Assembly: GCA_913061075.1 (NCBI GenBank)
Contig: CAJXSK010000003.1
Coordinates: forward strand, 124,001-188,000
Origin: an uncultured Piscirickettsiaceae bacterium
GTDB lineage: Bacteria > Pseudomonadota > Gammaproteobacteria > Methylococcales > Cycloclasticaceae
Direction of reading: 5' to 3'
Length of the DNA stretch: 64,000 bases
In this document: piece after piece, positions 38,574-47,100 of the stretch
Layout of the letters: the number at the start of each line of letters is the position of its first letter
Numbering within the stretch: position 1 is the first letter of the stretch
Notes under the pieces: generated by a model
The model's input: only the letters and a program-made list of their open reading frames with translations
Databases searched by the model: none
Told to the model about the DNA's origin: nothing
Position numbers and translations under genes: made by a program

Positions 38574-39131
38574 TTACTTTCCTTTAACTATATCGTCCTG
38601 ATGTTTGCTCCATTCAACAAAGCTTAACTTGCTCAATTTCGCGTCAGTGTAAGTCATGACTAACTGGTGTGAATCTGCCACTAAAGTGTGTTTGCATTCA
38701 ATTATGATCGAGCGATTGTTACCTTCAGTTATTTTCCACTGGTTGCCATCTTCGTTAACACTAAGAGTTGATATGTCGCCCAGTGCTGCTAATGTTTCCG
38801 CAATGATGTCGTTACGATTTTCTTTGCAGCTCGCGATGCTCAGCTCTTTAGAGCTTGCCACTTTGATGCCGTAAATCATATGTGTGTTGGGTGTTACTGA
38901 AATAGTATATGAGCTGAAGTGTTTATGCACAGGGTTTGGGGTGAAATCATACGCTTTGTTATCGTCAAGGTAACCCTCAGGTAAGCCTTGGGCTTTATCA
39001 GCTAGTTTAAGGCCAAATACACCAGTAATTTTGGCGTTTTTTGTTGAATTATATGTGGCCGTGTCATCGCCGCAACCGATAAGAAAAGAGGTTAATAACG
39101 TGACGAGTAACATGGGTTTAATAAAGTTCAT
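38574..39131 (-). CDS. putative lipoprotein, tandem paralogue
   Basis: The 185-residue product has the lipobox FLIGC after a clear hydrophobic stretch. It is a tandem duplicate of the next gene, sharing GVFGLKL/GAFGINI, LPEGYL, MIYGIKV, LAALGD, QWKI and the cysteine pair (IASCKEN and IIECKHT). ATG 39131 begins 5 bp after the PQQ-dehydrogenase stop; ATG 39149 would overlap that gene and lengthen the signal, and is possible. Function unknown. Confidence 0.72.
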   Translation of the reverse strand: MNFIKPMLLVTLLTSFLIGCGDDTATYNSTKNAKITGVFGLKLADKAQGLPEGYLDDNKAYDFTPNPVHKHFSSYTISVTPNTHMIYGIKVASSKELSIASCKENRNDIIAETLAALGDISTLSVNEDGNQWKITEGNNRSIIIECKHTLVADSHQLVMTYTDAKLSKLSFVEWSKHQDDIVKGK

Positions 39132-39135
39132 AATC

Positions 39136-40296
39136 TTAGGGTAGCTCATTGTTTTTTATTGAAGTAATCTTATAGATTCTACCTGTATAGTCGTCGCTTA
39201 AGTAAATATTTCCTTGCTTATCTTCTGCTAAATCAACTGGGCGGCCAATAACTGTTCCATCGCGTTCAAAACCCGTTATATAGTCATGTTCGGTAATATC
39301 ACCATCCGTTGAAAAAGTTAATGCAACAACTTTGTACCCCGATTTTTCAGACCGATTCCAAGACCCATGTAAGGCGACTAAAGCAGTATTTTTCAAGTGT
39401 GGGTTGTTTCTTAAAAACAGTATGCTTAGTGGTGCGCTGTGGGCAGGTAAATTGTAGCTGGAAGGGGACGTTTTTAAGCCAGGTGGTTTTTTATCATTAT
39501 CAGACACGTTGTTACCGTATTCATACGGCCATCCATAATGCGCACCCTTGGTGATTTGATTTAATTCCTCTGGTGGAAGGTCGTCACCGAGCATATCGCG
39601 ACCATTATCAACGCCGTACAATAAATCTGTGTTTGGTTGCCAATCAAATCCAACGGTGTTTCTTAAGCCACTTGCGTAAACAACTTCATTTTTACCGTCT
39701 AAGTCATATTGCATAATGCTGGCACGTTTTGGCGTCTCTTCATTGCAAACGTTACAGCTTGAACCGGCACTGACATACAGTTTGTTATCTGGGCCAACTT
39801 TTACGGTTCGACTAGAATGACTGCCACCACCAGGAAAGCTATCCCTAACAATGTAGTGTGGCGTTCCAATGAATTTACGTTCTTTGGCATTATAACGAAT
39901 GCGTAAAATCGCGTCCGTTTCGGCAATATAAAGCCAGCCTTCATGTAAATGAATACCATGGGGCCTATTTAAGTCTTTTAGTAAGAGCTTGCTTCCATCG
40001 GATACATTATCTTGATTAGCATCGTTGTAGATAAGTTTTAATGTGCCTTCATTAGGAATGGACACGATTAGGTCGCCAGTTTCCGTTATAGCTAATGCAC
40101 GTGCATTGGGGGTGTTTTCGGCAAATGTAGAAATAGTAAACCGGTTATCGGTCGTTAATCGGCTAACAATTTCTTCAGATGTGATTGAATTGGCGAACTT
40201 AATTGGCAAATCGAATGTAAATCTTTCAGGCAGGAATAACCAAAACAAACCACCCGCAATGGCCATATACAATATGCTCTTTAGATGATGGATCAT
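39136..40296 (-). CDS. PQQ-dependent sugar dehydrogenase-like beta-propeller, membrane-anchored
   Basis: The 386-residue product has one N-terminal membrane anchor (about 8-22) and a six-bladed beta-propeller of the sorbosone/glucose dehydrogenase type. Signatures include NRPHGIHLHEGWLYIAE, GGGSHSSRTVKVGPD, LYVSAGSSCNVC, ASGLRNTVGFDWQP and GAHYGWPYEYG. These families oxidise aldoses in the periplasm with pyrroloquinoline quinone, but many homologues have no proven PQQ activity. No pqq biosynthesis genes lie in the window. Its ATG overlaps the esterase stop by 4 bp. Confidence 0.85.
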   Translation of the reverse strand: MIHHLKSILYMAIAGGLFWLFLPERFTFDLPIKFANSITSEEIVSRLTTDNRFTISTFAENTPNARALAITETGDLIVSIPNEGTLKLIYNDANQDNVSDGSKLLLKDLNRPHGIHLHEGWLYIAETDAILRIRYNAKERKFIGTPHYIVRDSFPGGGSHSSRTVKVGPDNKLYVSAGSSCNVCNEETPKRASIMQYDLDGKNEVVYASGLRNTVGFDWQPNTDLLYGVDNGRDMLGDDLPPEELNQITKGAHYGWPYEYGNNVSDNDKKPPGLKTSPSSYNLPAHSAPLSILFLRNNPHLKNTALVALHGSWNRSEKSGYKVVALTFSTDGDITEHDYITGFERDGTVIGRPVDLAEDKQGNIYLSDDYTGRIYKITSIKNNELP

Positions 40297-41150
40297 TGCG
40301 CTATATGGTCATGATTTAAAAAGAAGTTAATAAGCGTTGTGTTTTTGTTTGGCCAGACGGAGTGGCTACCAGGGCCTTCACAATAAAACGTTTTTGATGA
40401 ATCGGGGCATGATTGGTATGTTTGGCAGCCAAATTGGTCAGGCTCAGATTTTTCGTTACTGCATTGGTTACAATTTGCCCACCAATCGGCGGCTTGTTGA
40501 CCAAAATCTTTAAAATGAGAATCATCTTTATTATGGAACACCATCACGGGTAATGGTGTAGGGCAAGCATATTGTTTAAGGCTTTCTTTGTCCATACCTG
40601 CGGCACTGGGCGCAATGGCAGTGGGTTTGGTCTTAGAGTCAGGTAAAAATGTTAAGGCGTTTGTGATTGTTCCACCATCTGAATGGCCGGTAAAGTATAT
40701 TTGAGATGGGTCAATACACCATTTTTCTTGAACACTTTTTGGAATGGTGGAGAGTTTTTCAATGGCCTTGAGTGACATGCGTAACTTGTTTGCATAGGCG
40801 ATAATAAAGCCAGCTTGTGTTGCTTCTTGGGTTAAATGAACATGCCGTTCCGACTTGTTAGCGCTGGTTCCAGCAGGCGCATATACAACAATGAGCGGGT
40901 GTGGGTATTGTTTGTTGTAATTTGCTGGTGTTCTAACGTTGTATGTGACACCAACGTTCGTTTCAATGTCGTCAGTAGCGCCAGCTTTGCCCGTTAACGT
41001 TGAAGTTGAGCAGGCAGAAGCGCCATTGTCGGGATACGTAAAGTCAGCCGATTTTAATAAGGCAGGATCTATAGGCGGCCCTAAAAACACAAAAAAACCA
41101 ATGAGGGCGACTACAAATAATAGTACGATTCCTAGCAATATTTTAAACAT
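40293..41150 (-). CDS. LpqC / PHB-depolymerase-like exported esterase
   Basis: The 285-residue product has an N-terminal membrane or signal segment (MFKILLGIVLLFVVALIGFF region) and an alpha/beta-hydrolase fold. The nucleophile elbow is GHSDGG, a candidate acid is in HNKDDSHF, and a histidine is in GSHSVWP. At least eight cysteines in the mature part suggest disulfides and a periplasmic or surface location. The family includes poly(3-hydroxyalkanoate) depolymerases, feruloyl esterases and LpqC. Two phasin genes lie about 1.5 kb upstream on the same strand. Substrate is uncertain. Confidence 0.8.
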   Translation of the reverse strand: MFKILLGIVLLFVVALIGFFVFLGPPIDPALLKSADFTYPDNGASACSTSTLTGKAGATDDIETNVGVTYNVRTPANYNKQYPHPLIVVYAPAGTSANKSERHVHLTQEATQAGFIIAYANKLRMSLKAIEKLSTIPKSVQEKWCIDPSQIYFTGHSDGGTITNALTFLPDSKTKPTAIAPSAAGMDKESLKQYACPTPLPVMVFHNKDDSHFKDFGQQAADWWANCNQCSNEKSEPDQFGCQTYQSCPDSSKTFYCEGPGSHSVWPNKNTTLINFFLNHDHIAQ

Positions 41151-41187
41151 AAAATGCTTCCATTAAAACAATGTAAGCATTATGACC

Positions 41188-42252
41188 TTATTTGATGATT
41201 TGGTCTAATTCGCCAGAGTCGTATCGAGTCACCATATCTTCAAGATTAATTGGGTTAATATTAGAGGCTTGACCAGCTGTTCCAAACGAGCTCATGCGGG
41301 CTTCGCAAATGCTTTGCATGGCATTCGTTGACACTTTTAAGAATTTTCTTGGGTCAAAGTTTTTAGGGTTCTCTGTTAAGTGTTTACGAATAGAACCGGT
41401 GCTTGCTAAACGCAAATCAGTATCAATATTTACTTTTCGTACGCCATACTTAATTCCTTCGATAATCTCTTCTACAGGAACGCCATAGGTTTGGCCCAGG
41501 TCACCACCAAAATCGTTAACTATTTTTAACCAATTTTGGGGTACAGAAGAAGAGCCATGCATTACTAGGTGAGTGCTTGGAATGCGTTGATGGATTTCTT
41601 TGATACGCTGAATGGCCAAGGTGTCACCGGTAGGTGGTTTGGTGAACTTGTAGGCACCGTGGCTGGTACCAATCGCAATGGCTAGCGCGTCCACGCCCGT
41701 CTTTTTAACAAAATCGGCCGCTTCTTCAGGGTCTGTTAGCATTTGTTCGTGTGTTAGTTTACCCACGGCACCAACGCCATCTTCTTCACCGGCTTCACCA
41801 GTTTCTAATGAACCTAGGCAGCCCAACTCACCTTCAACAGAAACACCACATGCGTGTGACATTTCAACAGTTTTTTGTGTCACGTCAACATTGTATTCAT
41901 AGGAACTCGGTGTTTTTCCATCAGCTTCTAAAGATCCGTCCATCATCACCGAGGTAAACCCAAGTTGAATAGAGCGTTGGCAAATAGCAGGGCTGGTACC
42001 GTGATCTTGGTGGAATACGACAGGTATATGCGGGTATTGTTCAACAGCCGCAATAATTAAATGGCGTAAAAATGAAGATCCAGCATATTTGCGTGCACCT
42101 GCGGATCCTTGAATAATAACCGGGCTATTAGTGACATCAGCTGCTTGCATAACGGCGTGAACTTGTTCCATGTTATTTGCGTTAAAAGCGGGAACGCCGT
42201 AGTTGTTTTCTGCGGCATGGTCGAGTAATTGGCGTAAAGAAATTAAAGCCAT
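41188..42252 (-). CDS. fba: class II fructose-1,6-bisphosphate aldolase
   Basis: Zinc-dependent aldolase interconverting fructose 1,6-bisphosphate and two triose phosphates. The 354-residue product has VFHQDHGT with a zinc-ligand histidine, [34 protein letters not shown], and [10 protein letters not shown] near the end. The sequence is of the CbbA-like subgroup common in proteobacteria. AGGAG lies just upstream of the ATG at 42252. The esterase gene follows 37 bp later and may be read through. Confidence 0.95.
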   Translation of the reverse strand: MALISLRQLLDHAAENNYGVPAFNANNMEQVHAVMQAADVTNSPVIIQGSAGARKYAGSSFLRHLIIAAVEQYPHIPVVFHQDHGTSPAICQRSIQLGFTSVMMDGSLEADGKTPSSYEYNVDVTQKTVEMSHACGVSVEGELGCLGSLETGEAGEEDGVGAVGKLTHEQMLTDPEEAADFVKKTGVDALAIAIGTSHGAYKFTKPPTGDTLAIQRIKEIHQRIPSTHLVMHGSSSVPQNWLKIVNDFGGDLGQTYGVPVEEIIEGIKYGVRKVNIDTDLRLASTGSIRKHLTENPKNFDPRKFLKVSTNAMQSICEARMSSFGTAGQASNINPINLEDMVTRYDSGELDQIIK

Positions 42253-42351
42253 TGGGTATCTCCTGAAATTTAATATATCTGTTAGATGTAATCTATAAGT
42301 GTAGTTTAACTTTTAAAATTGGTTGTTTCTATTAAATTACGTGTTGAACAC

Positions 42352-42386
42352 AAAAAAAGGCCGCTACCATTGCGGTAGCGGCCTTT
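42352..42386 (-). terminator. rho-independent terminator after the first phasin gene
   Basis: Reading the minus strand, GGCCGCTACC pairs with GGTAGCGGCC (42359-42368 and 42374-42383) around a 5-nt loop. A seven-T tract follows at 42358-42352. The 10-bp stem is extended by three A-T pairs. Confidence 0.92.
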
Positions 42387-42407
42387 AAAATACGTTAAAA
42401 ACGTTGT

Positions 42408-42731
42408 TTAGCTTTTTGGTGTAAATTGTGCAGTGCTTTCTTTAACGATATTTAATACTTGTTCGTTATAAGATTTAGTGTCTTCGAATAGAGACTTGCT
42501 ATCAGCAACTACTTTTTCGTAACCACTTTGTGCTAGTTCAACTTGTTCTTTAGCGAATGCGTTAAGTGCTTCTGCATCTTTAATGCCTGACGCCGCTTTC
42601 ATGCGTGCTTCAGTTAGTTGGATATAGTTTTTAGCCGCTTCTTGTTGTGCTGCAGCTAGTTTTTCAAATTGTGACTTGTTTAATTCGATTAGTTTAGTAA
42701 TTGGCGCTGCAAATGCGTTGAAATCGTTCAT
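42408..42731 (-). CDS. phasin family protein
   Basis: The 107-residue, almost wholly helical product has the phasin_2 pattern, with ITKLIELNKSQFEKLAAAQQE, FAKEQVELAQSGYEKVVAD and SYNEQVLNIVKEST. Phasins coat polyhydroxyalkanoate granules and can act as chaperones. It has a consensus-like promoter (42768-42796) and a strong terminator, so it is probably a highly expressed single-gene unit. It is a paralogue of the gene that follows. No PHA synthase gene is in the window. Confidence 0.85.
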   Translation of the reverse strand: MNDFNAFAAPITKLIELNKSQFEKLAAAQQEAAKNYIQLTEARMKAASGIKDAEALNAFAKEQVELAQSGYEKVVADSKSLFEDTKSYNEQVLNIVKESTAQFTPKS

Positions 42732-42767
42732 GATGGAATCTCCAGTTAGTTTATTTATGTTGAGGGT

Positions 42768-42796
42768 AGTATATACTTAAATATATTGCATTGCAA
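42768..42796 (-). promoter_or_regulatory. sigma-70 promoter for the first phasin gene
   Basis: On the minus strand, TTGCAA (42796-42791) and TATACT (42773-42768) are separated by exactly 17 bp. This is one of the best promoter matches in the window. The transcript would carry a leader of about 30 nt with TGGAG before the ATG. Confidence 0.7.
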
Positions 42797-42809
42797 CATT
42801 ATTTATAAG

Positions 42810-43181
42810 CTAATGTGGATTATGGTTTTTGGTGCCGACAGAGCTTGTTTCTTTTTCGATCTCTTTTTTTAATTGAGCCGTGCTTTCTTGGAACAATTGA
42901 ATGACCTCAGCGTTATAACCAGTCATCGCTTCGAACATGGAGCGGCTGCTTATCACCATTTTTTCATAACTACTTTGTGCTAAGGCCATTTGGTCTGTTA
43001 CAAAGCGGGCTAATTCTATTGGGTCTTTAATTTCAGAAGCACTTTCCATGCGTTTTTGAACCAAGTGTCGGTAATCATCTGCGGATTTTTTTTGCGCAGC
43101 CATCAGTGAGTCATAGTGTTGAGTATTAAGTTCCACAAGCTTTGCTATAGGCTGAGTAAAACCGTTAATATTTTTTACCAT
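42810..43181 (-). CDS. phasin family protein, second copy
   Basis: The 123-residue product is a paralogue of the gene at 42408, sharing IAKLVELNTQHYDSLMAAQK, FVTDQMALAQSSYEKM and GYNAEVIQLFQES at the same positions. It has a longer lysine/glutamate-rich tail. I set the start at ATG 43181 because GGAG lies 6 bp upstream of it, inside the first codons of the longer frame. It begins 21 bp after pyrF and may share its transcript. Confidence 0.82.
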   Translation of the reverse strand: MVKNINGFTQPIAKLVELNTQHYDSLMAAQKKSADDYRHLVQKRMESASEIKDPIELARFVTDQMALAQSSYEKMVISSRSMFEAMTGYNAEVIQLFQESTAQLKKEIEKETSSVGTKNHNPH

Positions 43182-43202
43182 GTTGATCTCCATATACTAA
43201 TG

Positions 43203-43925
43203 TTAACTACAAAATACACCGTTAATACTGCTTTGTATATCTAAAGCGGCTTGTCGTGGATCTGCTGCATCACGAATAGGTCGCCCCACTACAATATGAT
43301 CAGCGCCATTAAGAAATGCTTGTTCCACGCTTACGACGCGTTTTTGGTCATCGTCAGGGCGGTTATCAACGGGACGAATACCTGGCGATACAACGAGGAA
43401 GCTTTGGCCTAATGACTCTCTTAGCCCCGGCGCTTCCATGCCAGATGAAATGACGCCGTCGCAGCCTAGTTCAATAGCGCGTTTTGCGCGTGATGTGACT
43501 AAGTTTTCAACATCACATTGAAAACCTAAATCGTCTAAATCGCCCCGATCCAAACTCGTGAGTACAGTGACAGCTAACACTTTTAGTGGGCCTTTGTGTT
43601 CTGCAGCAGCTTGCATAATGGCATCGTTTCCATGAATGGTCGCGAAATCTACTTTTTTATTGCTGAGTTGTTTAACAGCACGGCCAACGGTAGCAGGCAC
43701 ATCAAAAAATTTAAGATCAACGAAAATACGTTTATTTTGTTCATTAAGCCAGTCTATTAATTCAAAATAATCGCCAGACATAAATAGTTCTAAGCCAATT
43801 TTGTAGAACACGACACTGTCACCCAGTAATGTAACTAGCGATTTAGCACTGGGGATATCGGGCACATCTAAAGCAACAATTAGTCGTTCATTGACAGGAA
43901 TAGGTTTAGTTGAAATCCAAGACAT
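43203..43925 (-). CDS. pyrF: orotidine 5'-phosphate decarboxylase
   Basis: Final step of de novo UMP synthesis. The 240-residue TIM-barrel product has the active-site segment VDLKFFDVPATV, the early LIVALDVPD with a substrate-binding Asp, and the phosphate-binding VVGRPIRDAADP near the end. No unusual features. Gene order pyrF then phasin is not one I recognise from other genomes. Confidence 0.97.
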   Translation of the reverse strand: MSWISTKPIPVNERLIVALDVPDIPSAKSLVTLLGDSVVFYKIGLELFMSGDYFELIDWLNEQNKRIFVDLKFFDVPATVGRAVKQLSNKKVDFATIHGNDAIMQAAAEHKGPLKVLAVTVLTSLDRGDLDDLGFQCDVENLVTSRAKRAIELGCDGVISSGMEAPGLRESLGQSFLVVSPGIRPVDNRPDDDQKRVVSVEQAFLNGADHIVVGRPIRDAADPRQAALDIQSSINGVFCS

Positions 43926-44080
43926 TAGGGAGCTCCAGTGAAATTATTTAGCCATTATAACGGTGCTTATTGATTAATGCATGACGGCAATATAGAAAAA
44001 TAGCAAAGTGTTATTTTTCAACTAGACTTAAGCCTACATAACCCTTAATTGTTGAATTTGGTAAAAGGACGTTGGGTTAA

Positions 44081-44104
44081 CTATTTAAGCGGAAACTTAA
44101 ATAG
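44081..44104. promoter_or_regulatory. perfect 9-bp inverted repeat upstream of the hybrid kinase gene
   Basis: CTATTTAAG (44081-44089), spacer CGGAAA, CTTAAATAG (44096-44104). It ends 31 bp before the TTG start at 44136 and directly precedes a possible -10 (TATATA at 44114-44119). No T run follows, so an operator is more likely than a terminator. Confidence 0.5.
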
Positions 44105-44135
44105 CACTAACTCTATATAAAGGGACGGATTTTAA

Positions 44136-47100
44136 TTGATAGCACTACCTTCAAAAAAAAGCTTTGAATCGCAACTAACCATTTATTTTTTAGTTGGCAT
44201 TCTCGTGCTTTCTATCGTAGCTTCATCGGTTATTTCCTATATTACCTATGAGCGTGAGCATAATGCTTTCATTAAGCATGGCGAAGAGGTTGCTGATACC
44301 GTCATTGAACAAACTAAACTTAATTACTCCGGAACAATAGAAGAATTATTAAGCTTTACGGTGAAGTCGGTACTTTCATTAGAAGGTGTGGAGAAAGTAG
44401 TTGTTTTTAATGCGAATTATGAACAGTTATTTGCTATGAATAACTCTATAGATTTACCCGTTGTTGATGGCTGGCAAGACCAAATGGAGTTTGAAGCGGA
44501 GTTCATTAAAGAGACAGATCAAGGGTTTTATTACATTGCCCCAATAACAGGTGATAGCAAATTAGTTGTGATGGCTTATGTCATGGTGATTCTGGATAAA
44601 TCCATGTTATTTGATTATGTTCAAAAAATATTTTTAACCAGCCTAGCCGTCATCATGGCGTTGGCATTGCTCTTGTGGTTAATCTTAAACGCTGTGATAC
44701 GTAGGTTGACCGGTCCATTAGGGCGTTTTTCGGCGACAATGAATGAGGCTGGGTCGGGTGTTGAAAACATACGGACTAATTACGACGATTTTACTGAATT
44801 GTCAGAAATGTCTGATTCATTCAATCAGATGATGGTCGTGATTGAAGAACGCAAAGAACAGCTTGTTTTGTCTCGGGATAAAGCGTTACAAGTAGCCAAA
44901 ATTAAATCAGATTTCGCAGCAAATGTCAGTCACGAGATTCGTACCCCGTTAAACGGCATGTTGGGCATGATTAATTTACTAAAAGAAATGGGCCTTCCCG
45001 AGCATCAAAACGAATACCTTGAGGTTGCAAGTAAATCAGGTGATTCACTATTAATGATGATTAATGATGTGTTGGACTTTAGTAAGGTTGAAGCGGGGCG
45101 GTATACACTTGAAATGAGTAAAATACACCTTAGGGTGTTCCTTGAACAAATAGCCTTGTTACACGCAGAAAGAGCCCAGGCTAAAGGGCTAGAGCTATGT
45201 TTAGACTTGCACGCAGTTGGGTCAGCGACAATGAATGGTGATGCGACTCGAATGCGCCAAGTGATTGGTAATTTATTAAATAATGCGATTAAGTTTACCG
45301 AAACCGGCCATATCACTCTTTCAGCTTCCTTCGTTTCAGCAGAATCAAGCAATGGAGTGCTGGAAATAAACGTGACCGATACGGGTATTGGTATACCGAA
45401 GGAAGCGCTGGCAAGAATATTTCAACCCTTCGGCCAAGTCAGTGCAGAAATTTCCAATGATTATGGGGGGACGGGGTTAGGGTTAAGCATTGTTGTTGAA
45501 ATGGTAAAACTGATGGGTGGTAAGATTTCGGTTGCTAGCAATGAAGGTAAGGGCTCTCGGTTTAAAATGAGCATGCCTGTAACAACGTTGAGCAATGAAG
45601 TAGACGTGCTACCTGATAATATAACCTTGTTACAAGGGAAGCGTATTTTGTTAGTCGAGCCTTTTAAAGCAACCGCTAATTATTTGAAGGCAATTTTTGA
45701 GCGATGGGAAGTTGATTGCGTTGTCGTTAATAGTTACACGGAAGCCATGATTAGGCTTAAACCAGGCGATGTGGATTATCAAATCCCTGATGTGTGTCTA
45801 TTTAATGTTGATTACTGCGAAGGAGATGAAAGCGCATTTTTGAAAGCACTTGAGAACGAAGATAATTGTTCTACAGTTCGCCTTATTCCAATGCTACGTT
45901 TTGGTGGTAAATTTTTACCAGAACAAGCCTCTAAAATTGACTTGAGCGTGACGATTGATAGACCGGTTCGCGTCGACAAACTGGAGCAAACGTTAATTAA
46001 TGTACTGTCAGATAAAAAACAGCTTGTGGGTCATGGCGCTATAAAGTCGCCTAGCAACGGGGCCTCGCTACAAAACCTTAGCGTGTTAGTGGTTGATGAC
46101 AATGTAACAAACCAGTTAGTAGCGGTTGCTATGTTAAAGCAATTTGGGGTTGTGGCCGACTGTGCTATGGATGGTAGAGAGGGATTGGATTCCTTTAGAG
46201 AGCGTCAGCACGACTTAATTTTGATGGACTGTAATATGCCCGTCATGAACGGGTATGAGTCGACGCAAGCGATAAGGAAATTAGGCGATTCAGTTAATCA
46301 ACCGGTGATAATTGCATTAACCGCAAAGGACAAAAAAAGTGAACTTGAGCAATGTATTGCGGTTGGCATGGATGGATACCTGTTAAAGCCATTCGAAATG
46401 TCAGGGTTATTGGAAAAAATACAAAGTTGTTTTGGTGGCGATAAGCTTGGGCAATTAATCATTCAAAATAAAACTGAACATGCCACGCCGATTAGTCGGG
46501 GCGAGTTTGCAGTTGAAGACGACATATTTAGAGCATTGGCCAGTAATACTGGGGATGGCATTAAAAAAATCGTTGAATCATATCTGGTTGATACACCGAT
46601 AGATGTCTCCGCTTTAGTTGCGGCTATGGAAGCTGGCGATGTGCCTGGTTGTTTAGAGCGTGCACATAGGCTAAAAGGTAGTTCACGCAATTTAGGGGCC
46701 GTTGGTATTAGTTCAATCTGCATAGAAATAGAAGATACTTGGTCAAAAGATATCGTTAAAAGAGACAATATCGGTGCTATTTCTGAAAGGTTAGATAAGG
46801 AACTTATTGCTGTTGAGTTATATTTAAAAGCGGAATTAGAAAAAATTAAGCCATCGCAGGAAAGTAAGGTTACGCGTAATAAAGAGGTTATTTTGGTTGT
46901 TGATGATGACCAGAGCACAAGAATGACATTATGCAGTGTGCTTGAGCGTGAAGGTTATCAAGTAGAGCAGGGTGTTAATGGTCGTGAAGCGATAGAATTA
47001 TTTGAAACATTAAAACCCAATGTAATCATCATGGATGCAATGATGCCAATCATTGATGGTTTCCATGCATGTAAACAAATTAAAGCGTTGAACACTGGTA

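Noticed and set aside
42342-42352. GTGTTGAACAC palindrome upstream of fba
   Set aside because: Only 11 bp, beside a terminator, and no second copy was noticed; too short to support an operator call.
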